From: Heracleum sosnowskyi
Taxonomy: Eukaryota > Streptophyta > Magnoliopsida > Apiales > Apiaceae
Length of the DNA: 64,000 nt
Assembly: GCA_030848705.1 (NCBI GenBank)
Contig: CM061235.1
Coordinates: 133,989,228-134,053,227, forward strand
Direction: 5' to 3'
The notes beneath the pieces are model-generated. The model saw only the letters and a list, made by a program, of their open reading frames with translations, did not search any database and was not told the origin of the DNA. The number at the start of each line of letters is the position of its first letter. Position 1 is the first letter of the stretch. Positions 22,220 to 33,000 of the stretch are shown piece by piece. Made by a program: the position numbers and the translations under genes.

Positions 22220-24547
22220 ATGTCTGAAGAAAATCAAGCTCCTCCCAAGGTTGAACAGGTTAAACCTAATTCTGTGAGTCGATATGAAACAATCAGGGTT
22301 CCAATTCTCAGGTCAGTGGAGTATCCAATTTGGAAGGTGAAGATGACCATGTTTCTGGAGGCTACAGATCCAGAATACCTTGACAGAATATATGATGGTC
22401 CTCATATGCCGACTAAATTGTCTCCTGTTGTTGATGGTCAAGAACAAAAGACTGTTCCAAAGGAAAAGAAAGATATGACTCCTGAGGACATCTCATCAAT
22501 TGCAAAAGATGCAAAGGTTAGACATCTTCTCCACAGTGCTTTAGATAATGTTATGTCTAATAGAGTAATTGGTTGCAAAACTGCAAAAGAAATATGGGAT
22601 GCTTTGGAAGTCAGGTGTCAAGGAACCACTGCTATAAAGAAGAACAGGAAAACAATACTCACTCAGGAGTATGAGCACTTTGATTCAAGAGCCAATGAAA
22701 CCTTGACTGAGACATATGACAGATTCTGTAAACTGCTGAATGATTTATCTCTAGTTGATAAAGAATATGATCTTGAAGAATCAAATCTCAAATTTCTCTT
22801 ATCTTTACCTGAAAGATGGGATTTGAAGACAACAACTATAAGAGATAATTACGAACTTGCTGAAACTGAACTTGATGAGATTTATGGGTTACTGAAAACT
22901 CATGAATTGGAAATAGAACAAAGAAACAGAAGATCAAGCAAGAAGACAAAATCTGTTGCTCTCAAAGTTGAGGAGAAGCCCATCAAGAAAGAATAATCAA
23001 GGAAGAGATCCAAGGGAAAGGCTTTAGTCATTAAATCTGAGAGTGAGTCATCAAACTCTGATGATGACTCAAACTCTGATGAAGCTTCTAACTCTGAGGA
23101 TGATGAAGAACAGATGATGCAAATGGCTGCATTGATGGTGAAGACCTTCAAGAAGATGGGATTCAAGAACTTTAAGAAAGGAAAGAGATTCTCAAGGAAA
23201 GATTCAAACTCTGAAAGGAAAGGTTTTAGAAAGTCTGATGAAAGGGAGACCAAGTCTGGCAAGAAGGATAAATCTGAAATCCAGTGCTACAAGTGTAAGG
23301 AGATGGGTCACTATGCTCCAGAGTGCAAGAAAGGCAAATCTGAGAAAGCACTCATCTCTAAAGGCAAAGACTGGGCAGATACTTCAGACTCTGATGATGG
23401 AGTAAATTATGCTCTTATGGCAACTGTCAAAGATGAGACTGAATCATCTGAAAATAAGGTACCCCTAACTACTTATGCTTATGATACTGATAATATATCT
23501 GAATTAAGAGTATATCTGAAAAGCGTACATGTTAGTTATAGGGATCAGACTTTAGAGAATGAGAGAATTAAATCTGAGAATCTTAGTCTTAAAGATAGAA
23601 ACAAGTTTCTTGAAGGAGAACTTGAAAATATGAAGCAGATTCAAAAAGAAAGAGATGATGCTGTTTATGTGGAACAGGAGTTGCTCAAAAGATATAGGCA
23701 ACTAGAATCTGATCTAGAAAAAGAAAGAAAAATAATCAAGACTTGGACAGACTCTGGAAGAGACACTCATCAAGTGTTCCAGACAGATTCTGTAGGTTTA
23801 GGCTATTGTGAGAATGATGAACTTAGGTTTAAAGACAAGGTTAAGGTTAAACCACAACTTAAACCTGTGAAATTTGTTCCAGAGTCCACTAAGTTAAAAT
23901 ATGTTGTAGTAAGAGAAGCTGATATGGAATCAGATGAAACCTGTGAAAGACAGGAAAATATTATAACAGAAAATCTAATGGAATTAGAAGCTGTTAGAAA
24001 ACCAATAAAAGTCTGTGAAAAACAGGTTAATGTTGGTTTAATGACAGGAAAACAGTTCAATCATAAGCTAAAAGAGGTAAAGTCTGCCATGAAACCAAAA
24101 GGGTCCAAGAAGAATATGAATGGAAAGATAGGCATAAATAAAATAAATAATCATTTGCCTATTGCTGCTGCTCCAAGGAAAACATGTTATAACTGTGGTA
24201 GTTCTAACCATCTTGCTAGATTTTGCAATAAGAACAAAGATATTAATTTTTTACCTTCTAAATCAGGAGTAAAGAATGATTATGTAAGGGTTAAACCACA
24301 GACTTTATGCACACACTGTGGGAGCACTTGGCATTCTATTTATACTTGTAAGGGTTATCATGCTATTTATCACAACTATTATGAGCCAAAACCCAACTTG
24401 AAGTGGGTTAGGGCAAACTCTGCAAGTGTAAAGTCTGACAATGTTAGTTTAAACTCTGTTGATAGTGATTCCGCTGCAAAAGCTAACACTGTTAAGAAAG
24501 ACAAAGGATCCAAGCAAGTCTGGGTCCTTAAAACTAACTCTGTGTAA
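22220..24547 (+). pseudogene. Sirevirus gag with one in-frame stop codon
   Basis: Begins ATG at 22220, 49 bp after the primer site, and runs in one frame to the stop at 24545-24547 (about 775 codons) except for a premature TAA at 22994-22996. N-terminal UBN2-type Gag region (residues about 30-230), then an acidic Ser/Asp/Asn-rich stretch, a CCHC knuckle (CYKCKEMGHYAPEC, about residue 357), a coiled-coil-prone Glu/Lys-rich middle, and two more Cys/His knuckles near the end (CYNCGSSNHLARFC and CTHCGSTWHSIYTC). The three-knuckle layout and length are consistent with Sirevirus Gag. The single stop would truncate it before any knuckle unless it is read through. Confidence 0.88.
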
Positions 24548-24557
24548 TTGGTTGTAA

Positions 24558-27500
24558 TTGCAGGGCATAAAAGAGAGCACCCTTATCTTGGACAGTGGAT
24601 GCTCAGGACACATGACTGGAAATAAAGCCCTGCTATCAGATTTTGAGGAGAAAGCTGGCCCAAAGGTATCCTATGGAGATGGCAACATAGGACTTACTCT
24701 GGGATATGGCAATATAAATCTTGGAAGTGTCATCATAACTAATGTAGCTCTAGTCTCAGGACTCAAGCATAATCTGCTATCTGTGAGTCAAATCTGTGAT
24801 AGAGGAAACCATGTAGATTTTCATACTGAATACTGTGAAGTTATCAGTAAATCTACTGGAAAAGTTGTTCTAGTTGGACACAGGCACAACAACATTTATG
24901 AAGCAAGTTTGGTAACAAACTCTGATGGAAAAACAGTGTGTCTGACTGCAAGAATGTCAAATGAAGAGAGTTGGAACTGGCATAAGAAGCTCTCTCATCT
25001 CAATTTGAACAACATTAATGAGCTAATAAGAAAGGATCTTGTAAGGGGACTTCCCAAGTCAATACTTAGCTTAGATGGCCTATATGATTCTTGTCAAAAG
25101 GCCAAGCAAAGGAAGTCATCTTTCAAGAGCAAATCTGAATCTTCAGTAGTAGAACCTTATCATCTTCTACATGTTGATCTCTTTGGACCAGTGAATGTGA
25201 TGTCTATGGGCAGAAAGAAATATGCTCTAGTAATTGTTGATGAATATACTAGATATACATGGGTGTATTTATTATCAAAGAAGGATGAAACTGCTCAAAC
25301 TCTGATGGATCATGTAAATCTACTGGACAAAGGATCACAGCACAAAGTCAAAATAATAAGGAGTGATAATGGAACTGAATTCAGAAACTCAATAATGGAA
25401 GCTTTCTGCAAAGAAAGAGGAGTGAAACAAGAATTTTCTGCACCTGGAACTCCACAGCAAAATGGTGTAGTTGAAAGAAAGAACAGAACTTTAATTGAAG
25501 CAGCCAGAACTATGCTTGACGAAGCAAAATTGCCAACTTATTTCTGGGCTGAAGCTGTTCAAACTGCTTGTTTTACTCAAAATGCTACACTGATCAACAA
25601 GCATGGGAAAACACCATATGAGATGGTGAAAAATAAGAAGCCAAATTTGAAATATTTTCATATATTTGGATGCAAATGCTTTGTGTTGAAGACTCATCCT
25701 GAACAGTTGACTAAGTTCGAGTTAAAAGCTGATGAAGGAATCTTTGTTGGCTATCCAGTGTCAACAAAAGCATTCAGAGTTTACAATTTGAGAACTAAAG
25801 TGATCATGGAATCCATACATGTGTCATTTGATGACAAGAAAATAACTGGACTTGATGACATAGATGAATATGATCAACTGCGTTTTGAAAATGAAGGTTT
25901 ATTCTCTGATAATGTAAACTCTGATGAAGCAGTACCGACAAACTCTGATGAAGCAGTACCGACAAACTCTGATGAAGCGGTTCTGACAAACTCTGACGAA
26001 GCATACTCTGAACCTCTACTGGTAAATACTGGAGAAACTGGAAATTCTCAAATTGAACAAAATAGAGAACCAGTTGAGGGGGAGCGTGAAGAAGCTCAAC
26101 AAGACACAGCAAGTGAGTCAGTTGAGGAAACTGATTCAAACTCTGACAGTTTAAACTCTGAGCCATCCAATTCAGGGAGAGCCTCAGATGCTGCAGAAAG
26201 TCAACATATGAATCAGGAGAGCATGGATCAAGGGGGAGGATCCAATAATGACGCAAGAAACCACTTTCCAACAGCAAGAAAGTGGACACAGGCACACACA
26301 CCTGATCTCATAATTGGAGATCCTGATGCTAGTGTAAGAACTAGAAGTGCTACTACAAATGAATGCATGTATCATGCTTTCTTGTCTCAAACAGAACCAA
26401 AGAAAGTGGAAGAAGCTCTTCAAGATACAAACTGGATAACAACAATGCAAGAAGAGTTAAATGAATTTGAAAGAAATGAAGTCTGGACACTTGTACCTAG
26501 ACCAAAGAATAGATCAATTGTAGGTACAAAGTGGGTTTTCAGAAATAAGACTGACAGTGAAGGTGTGATTACAAGAAACAAGGCTAGACTTGTGGCTAAA
26601 GGTTATTCACAACAGGAAGGAATTGACTATGATGAAACCTTTGCTCCAGTTGCAAGATTGGAGGCCATAAGAATTTTTCTGGCCTATGCTGCACACAAGA
26701 AGTTTAAAGTCTTTCAGATGGATGTGAAAAGTGTTTTTCTCAATGGAAAGCTTGAAGAAGAAGTGTTTGTTGAACAACCACCAGGATTTGTAGATTCCAA
26801 ACATCCAGATTATGTCTACAGGCTTGACAAGGCATTGTATGGACTAAAGCAAGCACCAAGAGCATGGTATGAAACTCTTGCTCAATTTCTTTTAGAAAGT
26901 GGGTTCACAAGAGGTACAATTGATAAAACTTTGTTTTATTTTAATACTGGTGATGATTTGCTTTTAGTTCAAATTTATGTAGATGATATTATTTTTGGAT
27001 CTACTAATGACAAACTTTGTAAGAAGTTTGCAAAGCTTATGCAGTCCAGGTATCAAATGAGCATGATGGGAGAGCTTAGTTATTTTCTAGGCTTACAGGT
27101 CAAGCAAACAGATGATGGGATTTTTATCAATCAAGCAAAGTATACCAGAAATCTTCTAAAGAAATTTGGTATGCTTGATAGTTCATCTGCTACAACTCCC
27201 ATGGCTACAGCAACAAAGCTAAACAAAGACACAGGTGCTACAGTGGATATGACAACCTATAGAGGCATGATAGGGTCTCTTCTGTATCTCACAGCAAGTA
27301 GACCTGATATCATGTATGCCACATGTCTTTGTGCAAGATTTCAAGCAGATCCCAGAGAGCCTCATCTAACAGCTGTAAAAAGGATCTTCAAATATCTCAA
27401 AGGAACCATAACCTTGGGTTTGTGGTATCCTAGAGAATCAGAGTTTAAGCTAATTGGTTACTCTGATGCAGATTTTGCAGGCTGTAAGATAGACAGAAAA

Positions 27501-27920
27501 AGTACAAGTGGAAGCTGTCAATTCTTAGGTGACAGATTGGTTTCTTGGTATAGCAAGAAACAAAAATCAATTTCTACATCCACTGCAGAAGTAGAGTATA
27601 TAGCTGCTGGTAGCTGTTGTGCACAGATTCTGTGGATGAAGAATCAGTTGCTGGATTATGGGTTAAGGTACTCTAAAATACCTATTTACTGTGATAATCA
27701 AAGTGCTATTGCTATGACAGGTAACCCAGTACAACATTCCATGACCAAGCACATCAGCATAAGGTATCATTTTATCAGGGAACATGTGGAAGAAGGAGAT
27801 ATTGAGCTTCATTTTGTGTCTACAGACCAACAACTTGCAGATATCTTCACCAAACCTTTGAGTGAAGCTACTTTTACAAGATTGGTAAATGAACTTGGAA
27901 TGATCTCTGGTTTTGACTAG
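24558..27920 (+). CDS. Sirevirus pol: protease, integrase, reverse transcriptase, RNase H
   Basis: About 1120 codons, open throughout. Order: protease (LDSGCSGHMTG, about residue 11), GAG-pre-integrase (WHKKLSHLN, about 139), integrase core (HVDLFGP, RSDNGTEF, TPQQNGVVERKNR), an acidic linker with four NSDEA repeats (about 455-480), reverse transcriptase (MDVKSVFLNG, YVDDIIFGS), RNase H (DADFAGC, STAEVEYIAA, CDNQSAI). The Cys pair of the integrase zinc motif reads Y-D-S-C, so one ligand is lost. The frame is +1 relative to gag and is closed by a TAA at 24555-24557, so no simple frameshift joins the two. There is no ATG at the start of the open frame. Expression as a Gag-Pol fusion is therefore uncertain. 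Confidence 0.93.
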   Translation: MQGIKESTLILDSGCSGHMTGNKALLSDFEEKAGPKVSYGDGNIGLTLGYGNINLGSVIITNVALVSGLKHNLLSVSQICDRGNHVDFHTEYCEVISKSTGKVVLVGHRHNNIYEASLVTNSDGKTVCLTARMSNEESWNWHKKLSHLNLNNINELIRKDLVRGLPKSILSLDGLYDSCQKAKQRKSSFKSKSESSVVEPYHLLHVDLFGPVNVMSMGRKKYALVIVDEYTRYTWVYLLSKKDETAQTLMDHVNLLDKGSQHKVKIIRSDNGTEFRNSIMEAFCKERGVKQEFSAPGTPQQNGVVERKNRTLIEAARTMLDEAKLPTYFWAEAVQTACFTQNATLINKHGKTPYEMVKNKKPNLKYFHIFGCKCFVLKTHPEQLTKFELKADEGIFVGYPVSTKAFRVYNLRTKVIMESIHVSFDDKKITGLDDIDEYDQLRFENEGLFSDNVNSDEAVPTNSDEAVPTNSDEAVLTNSDEAYSEPLLVNTGETGNSQIEQNREPVEGEREEAQQDTASESVEETDSNSDSLNSEPSNSGRASDAAESQHMNQESMDQGGGSNNDARNHFPTARKWTQAHTPDLIIGDPDASVRTRSATTNECMYHAFLSQTEPKKVEEALQDTNWITTMQEELNEFERNEVWTLVPRPKNRSIVGTKWVFRNKTDSEGVITRNKARLVAKGYSQQEGIDYDETFAPVARLEAIRIFLAYAAHKKFKVFQMDVKSVFLNGKLEEEVFVEQPPGFVDSKHPDYVYRLDKALYGLKQAPRAWYETLAQFLLESGFTRGTIDKTLFYFNTGDDLLLVQIYVDDIIFGSTNDKLCKKFAKLMQSRYQMSMMGELSYFLGLQVKQTDDGIFINQAKYTRNLLKKFGMLDSSSATTPMATATKLNKDTGATVDMTTYRGMIGSLLYLTASRPDIMYATCLCARFQADPREPHLTAVKRIFKYLKGTITLGLWYPRESEFKLIGYSDADFAGCKIDRKSTSGSCQFLGDRLVSWYSKKQKSISTSTAEVEYIAAGSCCAQILWMKNQLLDYGLRYSKIPIYCDNQSAIAMTGNPVQHSMTKHISIRYHFIREHVEEGDIELHFVSTDQQLADIFTKPLSEATFTRLVNELGMISGFD

Positions 27921-28527
27921 AGATACGGGTTAGACTCAAAAACTATACATGTTTGATTTTTATGCTCATGATTCCTTGCATGTATTAACTGTTATGAGTA
28001 CCAGTGCCATAAACTCTGAAAGTAAACTCTGATGCTAAACTCTGTTAGTCATAAAAGTGTTGGTCATACTCTGATAGTTACAGTCTAATGCTATACTCTG
28101 ATTGTAATTTTGTCTGAAACATATGGACCGATGAAGAAATTTGTATGAAGCATAATTCTCAGTAAGTAATTATGAATCCTTAAGAGTTGTATAGATTCTG
28201 ATCTCAAATGTGCAGGAAGTTAACACAGCATGATACTGTCTCTGTATTTATAGCATCTCTTAGTTTATTCATCCTATACACTGAGTCTGTATTAGCTGTT
28301 TGCATTTTCTCTCATAAATTAATTGCATTAACTGATGAAAAGTCTAAACTCTGATTATTAATTGTAAATAATTCACCCTCAAATCAAAAGATGCCAAAAA
28401 GAGCACAAATTCCTTTGAGATCATGTTGTGCCTAGGAAGATCCAGGAACTTATTGTATGAAATAAGGGCTAAAATCTTTGATTTTTGGTGACTAGTGCCA
28501 ACCACTGATTACTGGAATTTTTTTTTT

Positions 28528-28584
<57 letters not shown>

Positions 28585-29342
28585 GGGGTGAAGAATAAAA
28601 GATATATCCAAATGAAAGGATATCAAAATACAGAGTTTAGATATAAAAATCAGATTTTATGTTTTACATGAGAGTTTAGGCAACCAGTTTTTACTGCTTA
28701 AGTTTGTGGATTTTATGCACTTTGAGATGATCTAAATATTAATTTCGGTAAACTCTGCTATAGCACACACATTTATTCACACCTGTACAGTTTGAGAAAA
28801 GAGTTTATTGACAAAGAAGGACAAATGGTAAACACTGATGTATTATGTGAAATACGCCGAGGTAACTTTGTTTTAATCTCTGATGGTTAAAATAATTTCT
28901 TTGTTTCAGACAATTTATAATTTTGAGATTAGACATTTGTTTTGAAATTCGAAAGAGCATGAGTACAAACGGTTCATATTTGTATTAAATAGAGGAGAGA
29001 GAGGTTGAGTGTTTTGAACAGTGTGAAAAGCGGTAATTATGGCTATTTTTACTGCGCGTGTGTATTGGAAGGTGTTATATACAGCTGTCAGCAAATACAT
29101 GTTTGACATCTGTCCCACTCACACATTTTTCAAAGACGCCTGCTGTGTGTAGTAATGATTAAAACGATTCAGTTTTAATTTTCACTGTTATTATTTAAAC
29201 TTACTACACATAAACGGTTCATTCTTTTACACACTTCATCTTTTCATAAGTTTTTACTCACAAACACTGTATCAAACACTTTCACTGCATCCATTCTACA
29301 TTTTTCTCTGTCTTATTTCTTGCTTTCTTCAAGACTTTTCTA
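27921..29342 (+). mobile_element. Sirevirus spacer between pol and the 3' ORF
   Basis: 1.4 kb without a gene. Rich in ACTCTGA phrases, for example three AAACTCTG in about 35 bp near 28011-28045. It contains a long AT microsatellite (28529-28581). A leader, splice acceptor or internal promoter for the downstream ORF might lie here, but none is obvious. Confidence 0.7.
28529..28581. repeat. (AT)n microsatellite
   Basis: About 26 uninterrupted AT units, preceded by an A/T run and followed by AAAGGGGGTG. Confidence 0.95.
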
Positions 29343-32300
29343 ATGGCTACTACAATGTTTACTGCTTCTGGGTTAGAATTTGTCCCAAACAACTATGCTG
29401 CTCCTTTGGCAAATGAGAACGCACCGGAGGCGTTTCATTTGATTCAGAGTTTCTTGTCAAACTCTGATGTTGGTACTGCTCTCACCGCACCGTTGAAGCT
29501 GTCTGCATCTCAAATAAGGACTTTTTGGCAGACAGGCACTTATGATAACGGAGGAGAGTCTGGGTCTCCGTCTATAATTTTTGAATTTCAAGGAGAAGAG
29601 TTTGTAGTTACTCCAACTACTGTTCGTGATGCTTTGGGTCTTGAGGATTTCAATGCTTTCACAATCTCTGTCGGCGATTCTGAGTTGGTTAGAATGATGA
29701 GAGAAATTGGCTACTCTGGACCACTGACAAAGCTTGGTCAATTGAAGCGACCGCTCTTGAGAAAGGAATGGAGTTTCTTTTTCGACTGCATAACAAGGGC
29801 GTTCGGGAAGAAGTGCACGAATTGGGATGCAATTCCCACTGATAGTCTGCAAATCGGGTATTCTCTTCTTTATGGAGGTAATTTTGATGTTGCTAGGCTA
29901 GTTCTAAATAATATATGTGAGAAAATGACTGAAAACAGAGGTGTAGTCTATTTTGCAAGATTTTGTCAATTGATATTCTCTGAATGTGTTTCTGAAGTAG
30001 AGATAGCTGAGAATGATGTCATTCCCTGTTTTAAATTACATAAACGCATATTCTCTGATTTAACTAATAAGGATAACAAGAAATGGGATGTTGGTGTTTT
30101 GTTGCTACCTGAGTTGGTGCGACAATTTCAAGTAGATTCACAACAACAACAACTAGCAAATGCTGAAGCTGGACCTTTTGTGTCTCTATCACAGAGGTCA
30201 AAGAAGTCAAAGGTAAGAGCTGTTAAGTCTGCTAGAGTGAATCCATCAAATATTGAAGCTGGGGTATCAAACACTGATGATATGCCTCAGAAGAAAAAGT
30301 TAAAGAAAAGAAGGGCCAATAGGGCAAAGTCTGATACTGTTGATGAGGAGAGTGAAACTGATGATGAAACTCTTCATCAGAGGAAAAGAAGACTGGTGGC
30401 TGCACATCTCTTTGGTGCATCCAATGTAAATGCTGATATAGAAGCTCCTACATCAAAGGCTGATGATGTAGTTGAGGAAGATGCTGATCATTCTGACAGC
30501 AGAGTTTTTGAGAAAATGAATTTCTTTGATGAAGATATTCCAGATGCACATCCTACTATCAGTACCTGTGATACTGAGGATGTGGTAGCTGATCAAGCCA
30601 CCTTAGTGATTGAAGACTCTGTGGGTTCTCACACAGAGGTTCTTTCGGTAAAAAATGCTAATTCTGACCAAGGTGAGGAAGTTGATCAGAGTTTGGAGGA
30701 TGTAGCAGAGACTTTACAAGAGGCTGCTGACAAGCTAATCTCTGAGGATATTATTCTTGAAGCTCTACAACAATCTGTTGTTGAGGTTGTAACAAAAGAA
30801 ACGGAGTTAATGCAAACTGCAAACTCTGAGATTCCAGAACCTGTAGCAGAGAAAGTTATTGATGAAGCTGCACAGAGTAATTTTGAAACTACTGCTGAGA
30901 ATGTTCCTGCAGAGACTACAGCTGAGAATGATAATGATAATGATAGTTCTGCTCATTCACAAGAGGAGTTATCTGATATTCGAGTAAACTCTGATGAAGA
31001 AAGAGAGGTCAATCGAGCCACTGCTGAGCACTTTCAGGAAATGTACTACAAAAGATGGGCAGCTGCAGATTGTATCTTTTCAGCACAGAGGGCTGCTGAT
31101 TTTCTTGGTGATTCTGTGAAGACAATTTCAAATCCTGATATTCTTACTAGTCTAAAGGCCACTGTGATTCAAATTAAATCTCTCCACAACAGATTTGATG
31201 AGTCTCATAAGGAGGTCACTGCTTTGAGGAATGAAGTTAGTATGAGAGATCTTACTCTGAAGAATGATAGATCCTACTACAATTCTATGTTCAAGAAGCA
31301 AGCTAAGGACTCTGATGAAATTCAGAAGAGGCTTGGGAAAGTTGAGGACAACCAGACTGCCATGTCTGCCCAACTGACTTCAATTTCTACTGCAATTGAG
31401 TTGTTGACATCAGTACTACTTTCTGATGATGTCAAAAAGGGGGAGAGTGTACCAAGTGACAAATGCAAAGACACTCAAACTCTGAGACGGAGGGATGATG
31501 GTAATGATGGTGGAAGCAAGGGAGATGGAAAGAGTTTAAGATTAAATTCTGATAGAAGACCACCAAGATCAAACTCTGATAGAAGATCAAACTCTGGTAA
31601 GGGAAATGCAAACTCTGCCAGTGGTTCAAAACTCAAAAGTTTGATAATCTCTGATAAGCCTACCACAGATGAGGAAATTGCTACTAAAATGTTTTTAGAA
31701 GAGCATGGTGGTGAGGTAACAGTTGAGGATTATGATGCTGAATTAAGAATGATAAATGAAGAGCACAAGAAGAAAATGGAGGATGGTACTTACAAAAAGA
31801 AAGCTGTCAAGGTTCCTAGAAGGAAAGAAAAAGGTATTTTCATCAAGGAAATTTCTCAACAGAGTATACAAGACTCAAGGAAGCCTATGATGGCAAAGAA
31901 TGATAAAGGCAAGGGTAAACTGGTAGAAGAAGGACAGTTACCTATGAAGAATTTTTCAACCTCTGACAAAGCTCAAGTTGAAGTTTTTGAAGCTAGATCA
32001 ACCTCTGACGCTGCTCAAGTTGATGTTTCTACTAAAATTGTGACAACCTCTGACAAGGCTCAAGTTGTACAAACTCAACTAGCACCTCAACTCCAAAGTA
32101 CTTTTAGAAGACCTGTACTCTCTGAAACTCTGACACTTCAACCTGTGGACTTTTCTCAAACCAGGACTGTACTTGGAAAAGAATCTTTTGATAAGTCTGG
32201 TTTAGGTTCACATAGGGAGAAGAGAATAAACAATAGACCTGGAGATCAATCATCACTGGCAGTATCTGGTATTATTACTCAAGAGAGTCTTGATATGCTA

Positions 32301-32855
32301 GAATCTGTTCAGATGATATTTCATAAAGTATTAAAGAAAGAGTTTTTGCTGTATTTCATGGCTGATGGAAGAGTTTACAAGGTTGCAGAGTCTGACATCA
32401 ATCTCAAATCTTATGAAGAATTGGAGTATGTTCTATATTTGTTAAAAGTCAAGAATAGAAGTACTCATGATGCTGCTTTAGTTATTAGAGAAAGGATGCT
32501 TAGATCAAAGATAATGCTTGGAGGAGGAGTCTCGAGTGCATATATTCCTAAGTACAGAGATGCTTATGGAAAAATTGTGGAGATGAAGAAGAATAGTGCT
32601 AGGTTCAGGACTGCACTGGAAATGAAAGTTCTAGAATTTAATCTAGAGTCTGACAAGCCTTTCTATATAAAACTTGGAAATGAAATGAGGAAAAACAGTA
32701 TCTATTCTCTGAGAGCTGCCATATATCAAACTGGTGAAGGAGATCCAGAGCTTAAGGAGCTGAAGGAAAATATGATTGCTGAACTGGAAAGAGCTGAGAG
32801 AAGATTACTTACAGACTATCTCAGGACAGTGCCTGATATTCAAGAAATCAAATAA
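29343..32855 (+). CDS. Sirevirus post-pol ORF (env position), 1170 residues
   Basis: An uninterrupted ORF between pol and the 3' LTR, which is where Sireviruses carry their so-called env-like gene. Residues about 1-260 form a folded-looking domain (AFHLIQSFLSNSDVGTAL, IRTFWQTGTYDN, VTPTTVRDALGL, LRKEWSFFFDCITRAFG) resembling plant-transposon proteins found after pol in related elements. I recognise the pattern but cannot assign a biochemical role. Residues about 280-560 are acidic and low-complexity. About 570-720 is coiled-coil-prone. Then come basic and Ser/Asn-rich stretches and a helical C-terminal part ending in an Arg/Glu-rich coil. I see no signal peptide or membrane span, so an envelope role is not supported. 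The start ATG sits 3 nt after TTCTA. Confidence 0.85.
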   Translation: MATTMFTASGLEFVPNNYAAPLANENAPEAFHLIQSFLSNSDVGTALTAPLKLSASQIRTFWQTGTYDNGGESGSPSIIFEFQGEEFVVTPTTVRDALGLEDFNAFTISVGDSELVRMMREIGYSGPLTKLGQLKRPLLRKEWSFFFDCITRAFGKKCTNWDAIPTDSLQIGYSLLYGGNFDVARLVLNNICEKMTENRGVVYFARFCQLIFSECVSEVEIAENDVIPCFKLHKRIFSDLTNKDNKKWDVGVLLLPELVRQFQVDSQQQQLANAEAGPFVSLSQRSKKSKVRAVKSARVNPSNIEAGVSNTDDMPQKKKLKKRRANRAKSDTVDEESETDDETLHQRKRRLVAAHLFGASNVNADIEAPTSKADDVVEEDADHSDSRVFEKMNFFDEDIPDAHPTISTCDTEDVVADQATLVIEDSVGSHTEVLSVKNANSDQGEEVDQSLEDVAETLQEAADKLISEDIILEALQQSVVEVVTKETELMQTANSEIPEPVAEKVIDEAAQSNFETTAENVPAETTAENDNDNDSSAHSQEELSDIRVNSDEEREVNRATAEHFQEMYYKRWAAADCIFSAQRAADFLGDSVKTISNPDILTSLKATVIQIKSLHNRFDESHKEVTALRNEVSMRDLTLKNDRSYYNSMFKKQAKDSDEIQKRLGKVEDNQTAMSAQLTSISTAIELLTSVLLSDDVKKGESVPSDKCKDTQTLRRRDDGNDGGSKGDGKSLRLNSDRRPPRSNSDRRSNSGKGNANSASGSKLKSLIISDKPTTDEEIATKMFLEEHGGEVTVEDYDAELRMINEEHKKKMEDGTYKKKAVKVPRRKEKGIFIKEISQQSIQDSRKPMMAKNDKGKGKLVEEGQLPMKNFSTSDKAQVEVFEARSTSDAAQVDVSTKIVTTSDKAQVVQTQLAPQLQSTFRRPVLSETLTLQPVDFSQTRTVLGKESFDKSGLGSHREKRINNRPGDQSSLAVSGIITQESLDMLESVQMIFHKVLKKEFLLYFMADGRVYKVAESDINLKSYEELEYVLYLLKVKNRSTHDAALVIRERMLRSKIMLGGGVSSAYIPKYRDAYGKIVEMKKNSARFRTALEMKVLEFNLESDKPFYIKLGNEMRKNSIYSLRAAIYQTGEGDPELKELKENMIAELERAERRLLTDYLRTVPDIQEIK

Positions 32856-33000
32856 AGTCTGACTGTAAGTTTTTAAAGTTTTCTGTTCTAAGTTAAAATT
32901 AAACTCTGTTATGATTAGACACTGCATTTGTTATATGTTTTGACATCATCAATTATCTGTTTAACTTGTACATTTTTATTATGCACAAGTTGGGGGAGAT

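Noticed and set aside
25804..26301. 165-codon minus-strand frame with Leu/His repeats
   Set aside because: Antisense shadow of the NSDEA repeats in pol. The plus-strand frame has all catalytic motifs.
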